Shown: positions 8,960 to 17,052 of the stretch, piece after piece | How positions within the stretch are numbered: position 1 is the first letter of the stretch | How the letters are laid out: every line of letters starts with the position of its first letter | Source: Rhodomicrobium sp. R_RK_3 | Lineage (GTDB): Bacteria > Pseudomonadota > Alphaproteobacteria > Rhizobiales > Rhodomicrobiaceae | Reading direction: 5' to 3' | Assembly (NCBI RefSeq): GCF_002198715.1 | Contig: NZ_MWLK01000027.1 | Coordinates: 1-64,000, forward strand | Length of the DNA: 64,000 bases | Program-made: the position numbers and the translations under genes | The notes under the pieces: generated by a model | The model's input: only the letters and a program-made list of their open reading frames with translations | What the model was told of the DNA's origin: nothing | The model's database searches: none

Positions 8960-8986
8960 CTGCTTTGCCCAATGCGTAAGGCGATG

Positions 8987-10522
8987 TCAGACGGTGTCGT
9001 CGGAAGCCAGGGCGATCAGGTCGGCGAGCGTGAAGCTCTTGAAATCAAGATATGTCCCCGGCTTCAGGATCGAATCCTCGGAATATTTGATCAGCGTATA
9101 GAAAGTGTCGGCCACGATGCGGCTGCCGACCGGGCCGAGATGCTGACCGTTGGCGCCCTTCGGATCACCCGCTTCCGCCAGGATGTAGAACCAGAGCGGC
9201 GTCGCGGATTTGAACGGCTCCGCGGCGTCCTTCAGCTTTTGGGTGGGCAGCGCGGCGAGCAGGGCCGCACCCTCGAGCACCGGCATGCCCATCGCCTTGG
9301 CGACGGCCTGTCCGGTCGGCAGGCGCAGGAAGTAACCGCGCAGCAGGTTGCGGACCGCCAGTTTCGGCGCGATCCGCTTGACCTCGCCGGGGACTTCAGG
9401 ATCGGAACCCTCGACCTTGCCAAACGTGTCCTGCAGCTTGAAGGTAAAATCCGTAAGCTGGGCGTCGATGGCGCGGGCCTTTTGCGGCGCCGAACCGTTC
9501 AGCGCGACGAAGCGCTCCCACTGGATGATCCAATTGTCCGGCAGCGTGTCGAAATCGCCGAGCTGGCCACTCAGCGCCGTGAAAGTGAAGAGCAGCGACA
9601 GTCTCGCGTCCGGGAAGTTGAGGTTGTAATCATAGACCGTGCGGATCATCGAATGGCCGAAGCGGTAGCCCGCGACGGCGAATTCGACCGGCATGAAGAG
9701 CTGTTCCTCGTCGGCGACCTTCCAGTTCGAGCCGGTCTCCCAGAGCGAATTCAGGATGTGCCGGTTGCAGATGCGCGGCAGGAAATCATACAGCACCATC
9801 CATTGATAGCGCTGCCGGAGCGCGCGCCGCGCGCCGGCGAAATCGAGATTTTTCGTCGTCGCCAGTTTGTTGTGCGCCTTCAGAAACGCCAGGTGGAGCT
9901 GGGCGACGATGAGGTTCTCGTCATTGCGCGGGTCGCCGATCAGGGCTTCGCGGTCGATCAGCTCGTTGGCGTTGCGGGGCTTTCGGGGGACATCGTTGAA
10001 GTCGGTTTTTCCCGGAACGGGCTGCGTGCGCGGGGGAGAGCCGTTGATCCGCTGGACCTTGCCGATCTTCATCAGCGCCGGGTTGGCCGGGTCGCGCGGC
10101 GCGGGATCGCTGTAGACGCTGTCGAGCTCCAGCGTCGGCGAGCGCGTGTTGATCAGTCCTTCCAGATCGGGGCGCGGCCGCAGATTGGGAACGGCGAGAT
10201 CGTTGACCGGGGCGCCGGTCTTGTCGAAGGTGATGTCGTGGTCGATGAACTGCCCCAGATACGTATAGGCGGCAGGTATCGGACCGTCGCCCGCGTCGTT
10301 TACAGTGCCGCTCGGGGGCGGCTCATTGGCGTCCACCATCGCCTCGCCGAGCACTTTCAACGCCTCGACTGTCGCATCGCTCTCGGGCAGCCGGTTGGCG
10401 CTGTTCGCTTGCAAGTTCGGGAACATGAAGCCGAACTTGTGAGTATCACCCACGATTGCTTCAATAGAGAGCCCACCTTCGCGATCGCGTTCGACGGTTC
10501 CACCGTGTGGTATACGAACCAT
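8987..10522 (-). CDS. Animal-type haem peroxidase family protein
   Basis: 511 aa belonging to the peroxidase-cyclooxygenase (animal haem peroxidase) superfamily. The distal haem site is clear, YLGQFIDHDITFDK near residue 95, with the His expected to react with peroxide. The conserved GDPRNDENLIVAQLHLAFLK and HNKLA helix region follows, and the proximal haem ligand is in YRFGHSMI near residue 290. There is no signal peptide, unlike eukaryotic members, so it is either cytoplasmic or exported by an unseen route. The start at 10522 has a usable AGAGG Shine-Dalgarno. Substrate unknown; neighbours give no pathway beyond the adjacent hydrolase-like gene. Confidence 0.9.
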   Translation of the reverse strand: MVRIPHGGTVERDREGGLSIEAIVGDTHKFGFMFPNLQANSANRLPESDATVEALKVLGEAMVDANEPPPSGTVNDAGDGPIPAAYTYLGQFIDHDITFDKTGAPVNDLAVPNLRPRPDLEGLINTRSPTLELDSVYSDPAPRDPANPALMKIGKVQRINGSPPRTQPVPGKTDFNDVPRKPRNANELIDREALIGDPRNDENLIVAQLHLAFLKAHNKLATTKNLDFAGARRALRQRYQWMVLYDFLPRICNRHILNSLWETGSNWKVADEEQLFMPVEFAVAGYRFGHSMIRTVYDYNLNFPDARLSLLFTFTALSGQLGDFDTLPDNWIIQWERFVALNGSAPQKARAIDAQLTDFTFKLQDTFGKVEGSDPEVPGEVKRIAPKLAVRNLLRGYFLRLPTGQAVAKAMGMPVLEGAALLAALPTQKLKDAAEPFKSATPLWFYILAEAGDPKGANGQHLGPVGSRIVADTFYTLIKYSEDSILKPGTYLDFKSFTLADLIALASDDTV

Positions 10523-10621
10523 TTTAATGAACCTCTTCTTGAATAAATTTTTAACAACTCGCGTTACTGCGAAAATCCAATAAGCAGATTTTTACTTCCT
10601 ACGCAAGATAGGAGGATAACC

Positions 10622-10705
10622 ATGGCCTGTTCTCCGAACGAGCTTGGCGTAACCGCCCGCACGGCCCGGAAATTCGGCGTCACTTATGGAAAAACTCAGC
10701 CGTAG
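10622..10705 (+). CDS. Possible 27-aa leader-type ORF with perfect ribosome binding site
   Basis: ATG at 10622 is preceded by a textbook AGGAGG with good spacing (ATAGGAGGATAACC) and opens a 27-codon frame, MACSPNELGVTARTARKFGV and seven more residues, ending in TAG. It diverges from the haem peroxidase gene. The quality of the initiation site in otherwise gene-free DNA is the main evidence; the product is too short to classify. It could be a small protein, a leader peptide, or the remnant 5' end of a lost gene. Confidence 0.35.
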   Translation: MACSPNELGVTARTARKFGVTYGKTQP

Positions 10706-11022
10706 CAAACGCTTGCGAATCGCATGGCGCCCGGTGCAAGTGAGGCTCGGACTTCGAAGCGCGGCATGACCCTCATTCTTCCGGCGTAGCGAGGCGGATC
10801 GGCAACCCTATCCGATCGGTTGAGGTTGGGCATGGCGGGGCGCCCGCATGCGACAGGCCCGCGCCGGGCGCATGGGGCGGGTCTGAACTTCGCATAAGGT
10901 CAGCAGTTTTCCTTCTTTGGCCCTGCCGCGTGATTGGCTTATGATTTGGACAGCATGAAGCTCCGTATGACATCGCACGCCGTCCTTGTGCCGGCCCAGC
11001 CAGCGGGGGACGACGCCCGGAC
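10706..11022. other. Gene-free stretch with nested hairpin
   Basis: No convincing ORF on either strand. Two structures are visible: GATCGG/CCGATC flanking an 11-base loop near 10797-10818, and a nested hairpin at 10847-10874 (outer CATGCG/CGCATG, inner GCCCG/CGGGC). They may form the leader of the flavin reductase transcript or end transcription of the small ORF. No known riboswitch consensus was recognised. Confidence 0.4.
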
Positions 11023-11529
11023 ATGATCATTTCGCCGCCGCCCGCCCCGTCAGCCAACACGCCGAACCTGCAGCGGGCGATGCGCCAGCTCGCGAGCGGC
11101 GTCAGCATCGTGACCTGCGCCGATGGCGGCGTGCGCAACGGCTTTACCGCGACGTCCGTGACATCGCTCTCCGTCGAGCCGCCGCGCCTGCTGTTCTGCA
11201 TGATCCGCACCTCGACATCGCTGCCGCTGATCGCGCGCAGCCGGCGCTTCGCCGTCAACATTCTCGGCGCCCAGCACCAGATGCTCGCCGACCGCTTCGC
11301 CGGACGCATGGGCGCGCAGGGCGAGGACCGCTTCGACGGCGCCAATTGGCAGACGCTGGCGACCGGCGCGCCGATCCTGTCCGACGCGCTGGCTTCGGTC
11401 GATTGCGAGCTCGAGGAGCTGATCGAGCGCCATTCGCACGTCATCGTGATCGGCCGGGTGGCAGGCGTTCAGCTCGCCGAAAACGGCGACGGACTGGTCT
11501 ATTGGCGGGGCAATTACGACCGGCTTTGA
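11023..11529 (+). CDS. Flavin reductase family protein
   Basis: 168 aa with the flavin reductase-like (HpaC/RutF type) split-barrel pattern: LQRAMRQLASGVSIVTCADG, GFTATSVTSLSVEPPRLLFC, TSTSLPLIARSRRFAVNIL, then a C-terminal HSHVIVIGRVAG. These enzymes use NAD(P)H to supply reduced FMN or FAD to two-component monooxygenases. A NtaA/SnaA-type monooxygenase lies 435 bases downstream in the same direction, which suggests the two form a pair. The start ATG is preceded by a G-rich segment. Confidence 0.88.
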   Translation: MIISPPPAPSANTPNLQRAMRQLASGVSIVTCADGGVRNGFTATSVTSLSVEPPRLLFCMIRTSTSLPLIARSRRFAVNILGAQHQMLADRFAGRMGAQGEDRFDGANWQTLATGAPILSDALASVDCELEELIERHSHVIVIGRVAGVQLAENGDGLVYWRGNYDRL

Positions 11530-11632
11530 GCGGTCCCGGTTCATCTTCTGCGAAGCTTTGCAGAAATACTTGGTTCCGCTCTGATGACGCCTCTGGTTTC
11601 ATAAGCTGCCCGGTAAATGTTGGGAGCACGGC

Positions 11633-11869
11633 GTGGCAAAACGCATCGCGGATGTGATTGACCTGGCGCGTTACCGCCGCCGCAAACTCGGCCCCGGCGC
11701 AGATCCCGTCCCCGGCACCCGCGCCACCTGCAAGACGCCGTCCGGCACCGCGATGATTCCCTTCATGGCGCCGGTCGCCTCCTATTGCATGCCGGTATGG
11801 ACGCCCGTGCTGCTCGGCGGCTCGCTTATCCCCGATTTCAGAATCAACCCCCGCAAGGACGGCCGCTAG
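11633..11869 (+). CDS. Hypothetical small protein (78 aa)
   Basis: GTG start with GGGAG at a good distance. The protein begins MAKRIADVIDLARYRRRKLG and has a hydrophobic C-terminal half (MIPFMAPVASYCMPVWTPVL). It shows no recognised domain. Codon use matches the genome and it lies between two genes of the same direction (flavin reductase and monooxygenase), which supports its being expressed, possibly in the same transcript. Function unknown. Confidence 0.5.
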   Translation: MAKRIADVIDLARYRRRKLGPGADPVPGTRATCKTPSGTAMIPFMAPVASYCMPVWTPVLLGGSLIPDFRINPRKDGR

Positions 11870-11964
11870 CCAGGGGCGCCTTGCGCGGCGCTCGCGGCGC
11901 GAACATATCAAACGCGACAGGCCGCGCGGACCGCATGTCCCGGCGCGGCGAGGAGATGATGGTC

Positions 11965-13302
11965 ATGGCAGCGAAACGGCAATTGCGTCTGGGCGCCTTC
12001 ATGCGCCCCGTCAGCATTCACACCGGCGCCTGGCGCTATCCGGGCGCGGTGCCGGACGCCAATTTCAACTTCCCGGTGCTGAAGAAACTCGCCCAGACGC
12101 TCGAGCGCGGGAAGTTCGATGCCTTCTTCATGGCCGATCATCTCGCCGTGCTCAACATGCCGGTCGAGGCGCTGAAGCGCAGCCATACCGTGACCTCTTT
12201 CGAGCCGTTCACCCTGCTCTCGGCGCTCGCGGCGGTGACCGAGCGGCTCGGCCTCGTCGCCACCGGCTCGACCACCTTCGATGCGCCCTACCACGTCGCC
12301 CGGCGCTTTGCCTCGCTCGACCATATTAGCGGCGGCCGCGCGGGCTGGAACATCGTCACCACCTCGAACCCCGACGCGGCGCTGAATTTCGGGCTCGACG
12401 ACCATATGGAGCACGATGAGCGCTATGTGCGCGCCCGCGAATTCTACGATGTGGTCACCGGCCTCTGGGACAGTTTCGCCGACGACGCCTTCATCCGCGA
12501 CGCTGAGAGCGGCCTCTATTTCGATCCCGAGAAAATGCATGTGCTCGGCCATAAGGGCCAATATCTCTCGGTGCGCGGGCCGCTCAACATCGCCCGCCCG
12601 GTGCAGGGCTGGCCGGTGATTTTCCAGGCCGGGGCGTCCGATGCCGGACGCCAGCTTGCCGCCGAGACGGCGGAGGTGGTGTTCTCGGCCGGCTCGACGC
12701 TCGCCAGGGACAAGGAATTCTACGCCGACGTGAAGGGCCGGATGGAAAAGCTCGGCCGCCATCGCGACCATTTGAAGATCCTGCCGGGCGCCTTCGTCGT
12801 GGTCGGCGACAGCGTCGAGGAGGCGCGTGAAAAGCGGGCCCTGCTCGACAGCCTGGTGCATTATGACAGCGCCCTCGCCTCGCTCTCCGTCATGCTCGGC
12901 CATGACGCCTCGGGCTTCGATCCGGACGGGCCGCTCCCCGATCTGCCGCCGACCAATGCCAGCCGCAGCGGGCAGGAACGGGTGACGACGCTCGCGCGGC
13001 GCGAAAACCTGACCGTGCGCCAGCTCGCCCAGCGCCTCGGCGGCTATGGCGGGCTCGCCCTTGTCGGCACGCCCCAGACGATTGCCGATCAGATGGAGCA
13101 GTGGCTGGTCGAGGAGGGCAGCGACGGCTTCAACATCATGTTTCCCTACCTGCCCAAAGGCCTCGACGATTTCGTCGACCGCGTCGTGCCGGAATTGCAG
13201 CGGCGCGGCCTGTTCCGGCGGGAGTATGAGGGCGCGACATTGCGCGAGAATCTCGGCCTGCCGCGCCCGGAGAACCGGTTCTTTCCGGCTCGGGCGGAAT
13301 AG
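11965..13302 (+). CDS. NtaA/SnaA/DszA-type FMN-dependent monooxygenase
   Basis: About 445 aa; the ATG at 11965 (MAAKRQLRLGAF) was chosen because AGGAG ends nine bases before it. It is a bacterial luciferase-like TIM barrel of the nitrilotriacetate monooxygenase group: FDAFFMADHLAV, ERLGLVATGSTTFDAPYHVARRFASLDHISGGRAGWNIVTT, DPEKMHVLGHKG, VIFQAGASDAGRQLAAETAEVVFS, GGYGGLALVGTP. Such enzymes need FMNH2 from a separate reductase, consistent with the flavin reductase upstream. Substrates in the family include nitrilotriacetate, organosulfur compounds and pristinamycin; which applies here cannot be told. Confidence 0.92.
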   Translation: MAAKRQLRLGAFMRPVSIHTGAWRYPGAVPDANFNFPVLKKLAQTLERGKFDAFFMADHLAVLNMPVEALKRSHTVTSFEPFTLLSALAAVTERLGLVATGSTTFDAPYHVARRFASLDHISGGRAGWNIVTTSNPDAALNFGLDDHMEHDERYVRAREFYDVVTGLWDSFADDAFIRDAESGLYFDPEKMHVLGHKGQYLSVRGPLNIARPVQGWPVIFQAGASDAGRQLAAETAEVVFSAGSTLARDKEFYADVKGRMEKLGRHRDHLKILPGAFVVVGDSVEEAREKRALLDSLVHYDSALASLSVMLGHDASGFDPDGPLPDLPPTNASRSGQERVTTLARRENLTVRQLAQRLGGYGGLALVGTPQTIADQMEQWLVEEGSDGFNIMFPYLPKGLDDFVDRVVPELQRRGLFRREYEGATLRENLGLPRPENRFFPARAE

Positions 13303-13336
13303 CCGCCGCGTCCGGGCGCGGGCGGCCATCCGGCGG

Positions 13337-13903
13337 TCAGCCGACGCCATGCATCGGGAAAGCGAGCGGCACGCGGGGGCGGCGCGGGCGGCGCCGCTTG
13401 ATCCGCTCCCAGGCGAGACGCCCCAGGCCGAAGGCAAGGCTCGCCGCGTCGGCCACCGCGACGGGCGAGCCGACCATCAGGTCATGCGCCAGCCAGAACG
13501 GGCCGCCGGCCAGGACCAGCGCGCGCATCGGCCCGGCCCGCTCCTGCAGCCGGCCGATGGCGATCAGCGCCATGCCGGTCGCGGCCAGCAGCGACACCGT
13601 GCCCTGCCAGGTCACGACGCTCGACGCGACCATGGCGATGGCCAGCAAATAGCCGATCCAGCGCAGCTCCGACCGCGTCCCGAGCACCAGCACGAGCGCG
13701 ATCTGCAACGCGCCAAGTCCGTCTACGGTGGCGGCGGTCGTCACGCCGAGCAGGGCATAATGCAGGCTCAGTCCGCTCACCGCGGCAAGCTGGACCGACA
13801 GCATGGCGACGCGCGAGCGGAACAGCGGCCAAACGGCGAGGCAAAGCATGCCGAACAGGCCGAAAAACGACGGAAGGTCGGCGGCAAGGGTGGGCACCAT
13901 CAT
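13337..13903 (-). CDS. YgjV family inner membrane protein
   Basis: 188 aa with five to six hydrophobic segments (LFGMLCLAVWPLF, LSVQLAAVSGLSLHYALLGV, ALQIALVLVLG, WIGYLLAIAMVASSVV, LLAATGMALIAIGRL) and a strongly basic C-terminus. The pattern matches the Imp-YgjV (PF10688-like) inner membrane family, of unknown function. Convergent with the monooxygenase gene. Confidence 0.65.
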   Translation of the reverse strand: MMVPTLAADLPSFFGLFGMLCLAVWPLFRSRVAMLSVQLAAVSGLSLHYALLGVTTAATVDGLGALQIALVLVLGTRSELRWIGYLLAIAMVASSVVTWQGTVSLLAATGMALIAIGRLQERAGPMRALVLAGGPFWLAHDLMVGSPVAVADAASLAFGLGRLAWERIKRRRPRRPRVPLAFPMHGVG

Positions 13904-14242
13904 GGCTATGCCCTCCCGATTTTGTGCCGGGGAAGAGCGAGTGCGGCAAGCGCGCGCGATGCGCCGCTGAATCGGGCGCGTGCCCTCGGCTGAGGTTGCA
14001 TCGATCCGGTCTCCTGAATGGTCCCTCGGCGGATGGCAATTCGGCCAATCCGCGGTTGAGCCTCAAGGAAGGACGTCCAGGCTACGCAACGATGACGGAG
14101 AGTTGGCCGGCGGTTACATCTGCAATCACAAGTGGCGGGCTGCCAAAGCTGCGTTACGTCCGTAGCCGAGTCTTACACCTCTGAAACCTTCGGGTAGCGC
14201 GGGGATGCGAGGGTCCAGCGCTCTGCAACGGAGAAATTGCTT
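13904..14242. other. Divergent promoter region, no gene seen
   Basis: 339 bases between the divergent YgjV-like and cupin genes. No ORF, tRNA or convincing repeat is visible; it should hold the promoters for both genes, but no good -35/-10 pair could be assigned by eye. Confidence 0.4.
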
Positions 14243-14794
14243 ATGACCGCCAAGAACGGGTCCGCCGCGGGGGCCGGTCTCCTTGCCGAGACGGCCCGGC
14301 CGAGCCGACCGGAATTCGTCCCATCGGCAGGCGCCCATGAGGTGCTCGACGTCCTGGGTTTGCGGATCCATCATGTGACGCCGCTCAACCAGGGCGATGG
14401 GGATTATTGCGTCATCGAGGCCACCCTCCCCCCGGCCGGGATGGTGCTCGCGCATGGCCATGACGACCGCGAGACCTTCTACGTGCTTTCCGGCGAATTG
14501 CAGGGCCTGAAGGACGACGGCTGGACGACATTGCGCTCGGGCAACGTTTTCGACGTGCCGGGCGGCGTTATGCACGCTTTCCTCAATATGTCCGGCGTGC
14601 CGGTCTCCATGCTCATCGTCACGACGGTGCGCATGGGCCGATTCCTGTACGAAGCCGGACGCCCTGCGCGGTCCCTGCCGTCCGGACCGCCGACCGACGC
14701 CGAATTGCAGCGCTTCTTCAAACTGGCATTGAAATATGGTTACTGGCTTGCCAGTCCTGAGGAAAACGCTGCGTTCGGCCTGCCGGCCCGATAG
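14243..14794 (+). CDS. Cupin domain-containing protein
   Basis: 183 aa from the ATG at 14243, which has CGGAG nine bases upstream. A single cupin fold is clear: motif 1 around VLAHGHDDRETFYVLSGELQG (two His and a Glu as probable metal ligands) and motif 2 NVFDVPGGVMHAFLNMSG. The C-terminal part (PPTDAELQRFFKLALKYGYW) is a helical extension. Could be a dioxygenase or isomerase or a binding protein; no substrate is evident. A TetR-family gene follows in the same direction and may regulate it. Confidence 0.85.
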   Translation: MTAKNGSAAGAGLLAETARPSRPEFVPSAGAHEVLDVLGLRIHHVTPLNQGDGDYCVIEATLPPAGMVLAHGHDDRETFYVLSGELQGLKDDGWTTLRSGNVFDVPGGVMHAFLNMSGVPVSMLIVTTVRMGRFLYEAGRPARSLPSGPPTDAELQRFFKLALKYGYWLASPEENAAFGLPAR

Positions 14795-15063
14795 GTGCCG
14801 CGCTCCCGCCCCAGCGCGTCAGACAGGGCGGGGCAACCTCGAGGCCAACACGGCGTTTCACCACCATGGCCATATTGGTACAGAGAAAAAAGTCTGGCAT
14901 GCCGGACCCGTCTCCCGCGCCGGACCTGGCTGGGATGCGGGCGGAGGCCGCGACCGGAACGCGCCCTGAGCGGTCCTCGCCGGCCGACTCTGCGCTTTGT
15001 CCTATTGACCGGAGTCGATCCCCAGTCAAAATGGTGGGCAAACGCGAGAAGGTAACCCCCCAA

Positions 15064-15699
15064 ATGTCAGACAGCACTGATCGTCCGTCCACGCGGCGGG
15101 AGGAATACGCGGAGGCGACCAGGCAGGCGATCGTGGACGCTGCCCGGCAGCTTTTCTGTCAGAATGGCTATTTTGCCACCAAGGTCGAGCACATCGCCAA
15201 GCTCGCGCGCGTTTCGCCGGCGACGGTTTACGCCGTGGCCGGTGGCAAGCAAGGTTTGCTGCGGACCTTGATGGAGATCGGCACGACCGCCTCGGCGGTC
15301 GCGACGACGATGGAGGCGATTTCGCGCAGCGCCGATCCGGATGAGATCATCGATCTGCTCGCCAAGGGCGTGCGCATCGTGCGCGAGGAGTTCGGCGATA
15401 CGCTGCGGCTGATCGTCGAGACGGCGCCGCATGAGGACAGCGCCGGCGAAACCTGGGCCGCCGCGACGCAGCGCTATCGCGCGGCGCTCGCCACCCCGGC
15501 GCACCGTCTCGCCGATCTCAACGCGCTCAGGGAGGGAATCACGAGGCAGGACGCCATCGACATCCTCTGGTTTTATTTCGGCTATGCCGGCCTGTCGACG
15601 CTGGTGCTGGAAAATGGCTGGTCGTTCGACAAGGCGGAGATCTGGCTGGCGGGAGAGGCCCGCCGCGCCCTGCTGAAGAAGGGGCGGGGCGGCGCCTGA
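15064..15699 (+). CDS. TetR/AcrR family transcriptional regulator
   Basis: 211 aa from the ATG at 15064 (AGAAGG upstream); the frame is open further upstream to 14866 but that extension is low quality. The N-terminal helix-turn-helix is typical of TetR: RQAIVDAARQLFCQNGYFAT, KVEHIAKLARVSPATVYAVA and KQGLLRTLMEIG. The C-terminal ligand-binding domain is divergent (DIIDLLAKGVRIVREEFGD, GYAGLSTLVLENGWSFDKAE). It may control the cupin gene upstream; no palindromic operator was found between them. Confidence 0.9.
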   Translation: MSDSTDRPSTRREEYAEATRQAIVDAARQLFCQNGYFATKVEHIAKLARVSPATVYAVAGGKQGLLRTLMEIGTTASAVATTMEAISRSADPDEIIDLLAKGVRIVREEFGDTLRLIVETAPHEDSAGETWAAATQRYRAALATPAHRLADLNALREGITRQDAIDILWFYFGYAGLSTLVLENGWSFDKAEIWLAGEARRALLKKGRGGA

Positions 15700-15802
15700 C
15701 CGGTGCCGTTGTGGCGCCGGAACAGACCGAGCCAACGGCCGCGAAGAGGCAAAATGCACGACGGCGGCCGCCCTGCAACGCAAGGGCGCGGCCGCCCCGC
15801 GC

Positions 15803-16897
15803 CTATTTCGCCGCCCGGCCGAGCCGCTGGATCATGTCGCTGTCATAGCCGTATTCCGCGACCTGCCACCACGCATATTGCTCGTCGCGGAAGGCGGTCA
15901 TGCGCTCGATCATGGCCTTGAAATCGGCATTGGTGGCCGAGATCTCGGTGTAAAGCTCCTGGGACGCCTTATAGGCGGCGTCCATCACGTCGGCCGGGAA
16001 GGGCCTGAGCTTGGCGCCTTCCGAAATCAGGCGTTTTAGCGCGGGCGGGCTCTTGGCGTCGTAGCGGGCCTGCATCCAGGTATTGGCATAGGTCGCCGCC
16101 GCGACCACGGCGCTTTGGTAGCTCTTGGGCAACCCGCTCCACTTCTCCAGATTGATGAAGCCGTGCAGGCTCGACCCGCCTTCCCACCAGCCGGGATAAT
16201 AGTAATAGGGCGCGACCTTGACGAAGCCGAGCTTCTCGTCGTCATACGGGCCGACCCATTCGACGCCGTCGATGGTGCCGCGCTCGAGCGCCGGATAGAC
16301 GTCCGGCCCGGCAAGCTGCTGCGGCACGATGCCGAGCTTGGCCATCACCTGTCCCGCGATGCCGCCGACGCGCAGCTTCAGCCCCGACAGGTCGGCGACC
16401 GACTTGATTTCCTTGCGATACCAGCCGCCCATCTGCGCGCCGGTATTGCCCATCGGCAAGCCGTAGACGTGGTATTTCGCATAGAACTCGTTGAACGCCT
16501 CATTACCGCCGCCCTGGAACAGCCAGGCATTCTGCTGGCGCGCATTCAGCCCGAACGGCACCGACGAGGCGATGGCGAAGGTCGGGTCCTTGCCGACATA
16601 ATAATAGGAAACGCTGTGCGCCATCTCGACGGTGCCGTTGGAGACGGCGTCGAGCGCCTGCAGGCCCGGCACCAGTTCGCCGGCGGCAAAGACGCGGATG
16701 TTGAACCGATTGTCGGTGAGCTCCGCCACCATCTTGGAAAAGACTTCGGCCCCGCCATAGGTGACGTCGAGCGATTTGGGAAAGCTCGATGTCAGCCGCC
16801 AGCGGATCTCCGGGCTGGTCTGCGCGATGGCGGGCGCCGCCAGCGCGCCGGCCGCCAAGCTTGCCGCCGCCGTCTTCAGCAAGGCTCTGCGATGCAT
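15803..16897 (-). CDS. TRAP transporter substrate-binding protein (DctP type), orphan
   Basis: 364 aa periplasmic solute receptor. The signal peptide MHRRALLKTAAASLAAGALA with AIAQ cleavage region carries a twin-arginine-like HRRALLK motif, so Tat export is possible. The DctP fold is recognisable: WRLTSSFPKSLD, GGAEVFSKMVAELTDNRFNI, LQALDAVSNGTVEMAHS, LSGLKLRVGGIAGQVMAKLG, ALERGTIDGVEWVGPYDD. No DctQ or DctM membrane subunits lie nearby, so it must use a transporter encoded elsewhere. Members of this subgroup commonly bind keto or hydroxy acids. Confidence 0.92.
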   Translation of the reverse strand: MHRRALLKTAAASLAAGALAAPAIAQTSPEIRWRLTSSFPKSLDVTYGGAEVFSKMVAELTDNRFNIRVFAAGELVPGLQALDAVSNGTVEMAHSVSYYYVGKDPTFAIASSVPFGLNARQQNAWLFQGGGNEAFNEFYAKYHVYGLPMGNTGAQMGGWYRKEIKSVADLSGLKLRVGGIAGQVMAKLGIVPQQLAGPDVYPALERGTIDGVEWVGPYDDEKLGFVKVAPYYYYPGWWEGGSSLHGFINLEKWSGLPKSYQSAVVAAATYANTWMQARYDAKSPPALKRLISEGAKLRPFPADVMDAAYKASQELYTEISATNADFKAMIERMTAFRDEQYAWWQVAEYGYDSDMIQRLGRAAK

Positions 16898-17001
16898 GTG
16901 CTGTAATCTCCCCGCGCCATCGCACCATTGCGGACGCGTTTGGAGAAAAGCGTAAAGCGTCCGCGTTGCGAGGCCGTGTCAATGCATGGATCGAAGGTTG
17001 C

Positions 17002-17041
17002 GGCTGTAATATGCGGGCGCCGATGCCAGCATATTACAGCC
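17002..17041. repeat. 13-bp perfect inverted repeat after response regulator gene
   Basis: Arm GGCTGTAATATGC at 17002-17014 is matched by its exact complement at 17029-17041, with a 14-base loop. It lies 11 bases past the stop codon of the response regulator and about 105 bases before the start of the TRAP receptor gene (both minus strand). It could end the regulator transcript, though no U-run follows, or act as a protein-binding palindrome for the downstream gene. Confidence 0.6.
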
Positions 17042-17052
17042 CGCCCACGGTC

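Noticed and set aside
14866-15063. N-terminal extension of the TetR gene
   Set aside because: Residues before 15064 are not TetR-like and the helix-turn-helix sits at the usual distance from the ATG at 15064.
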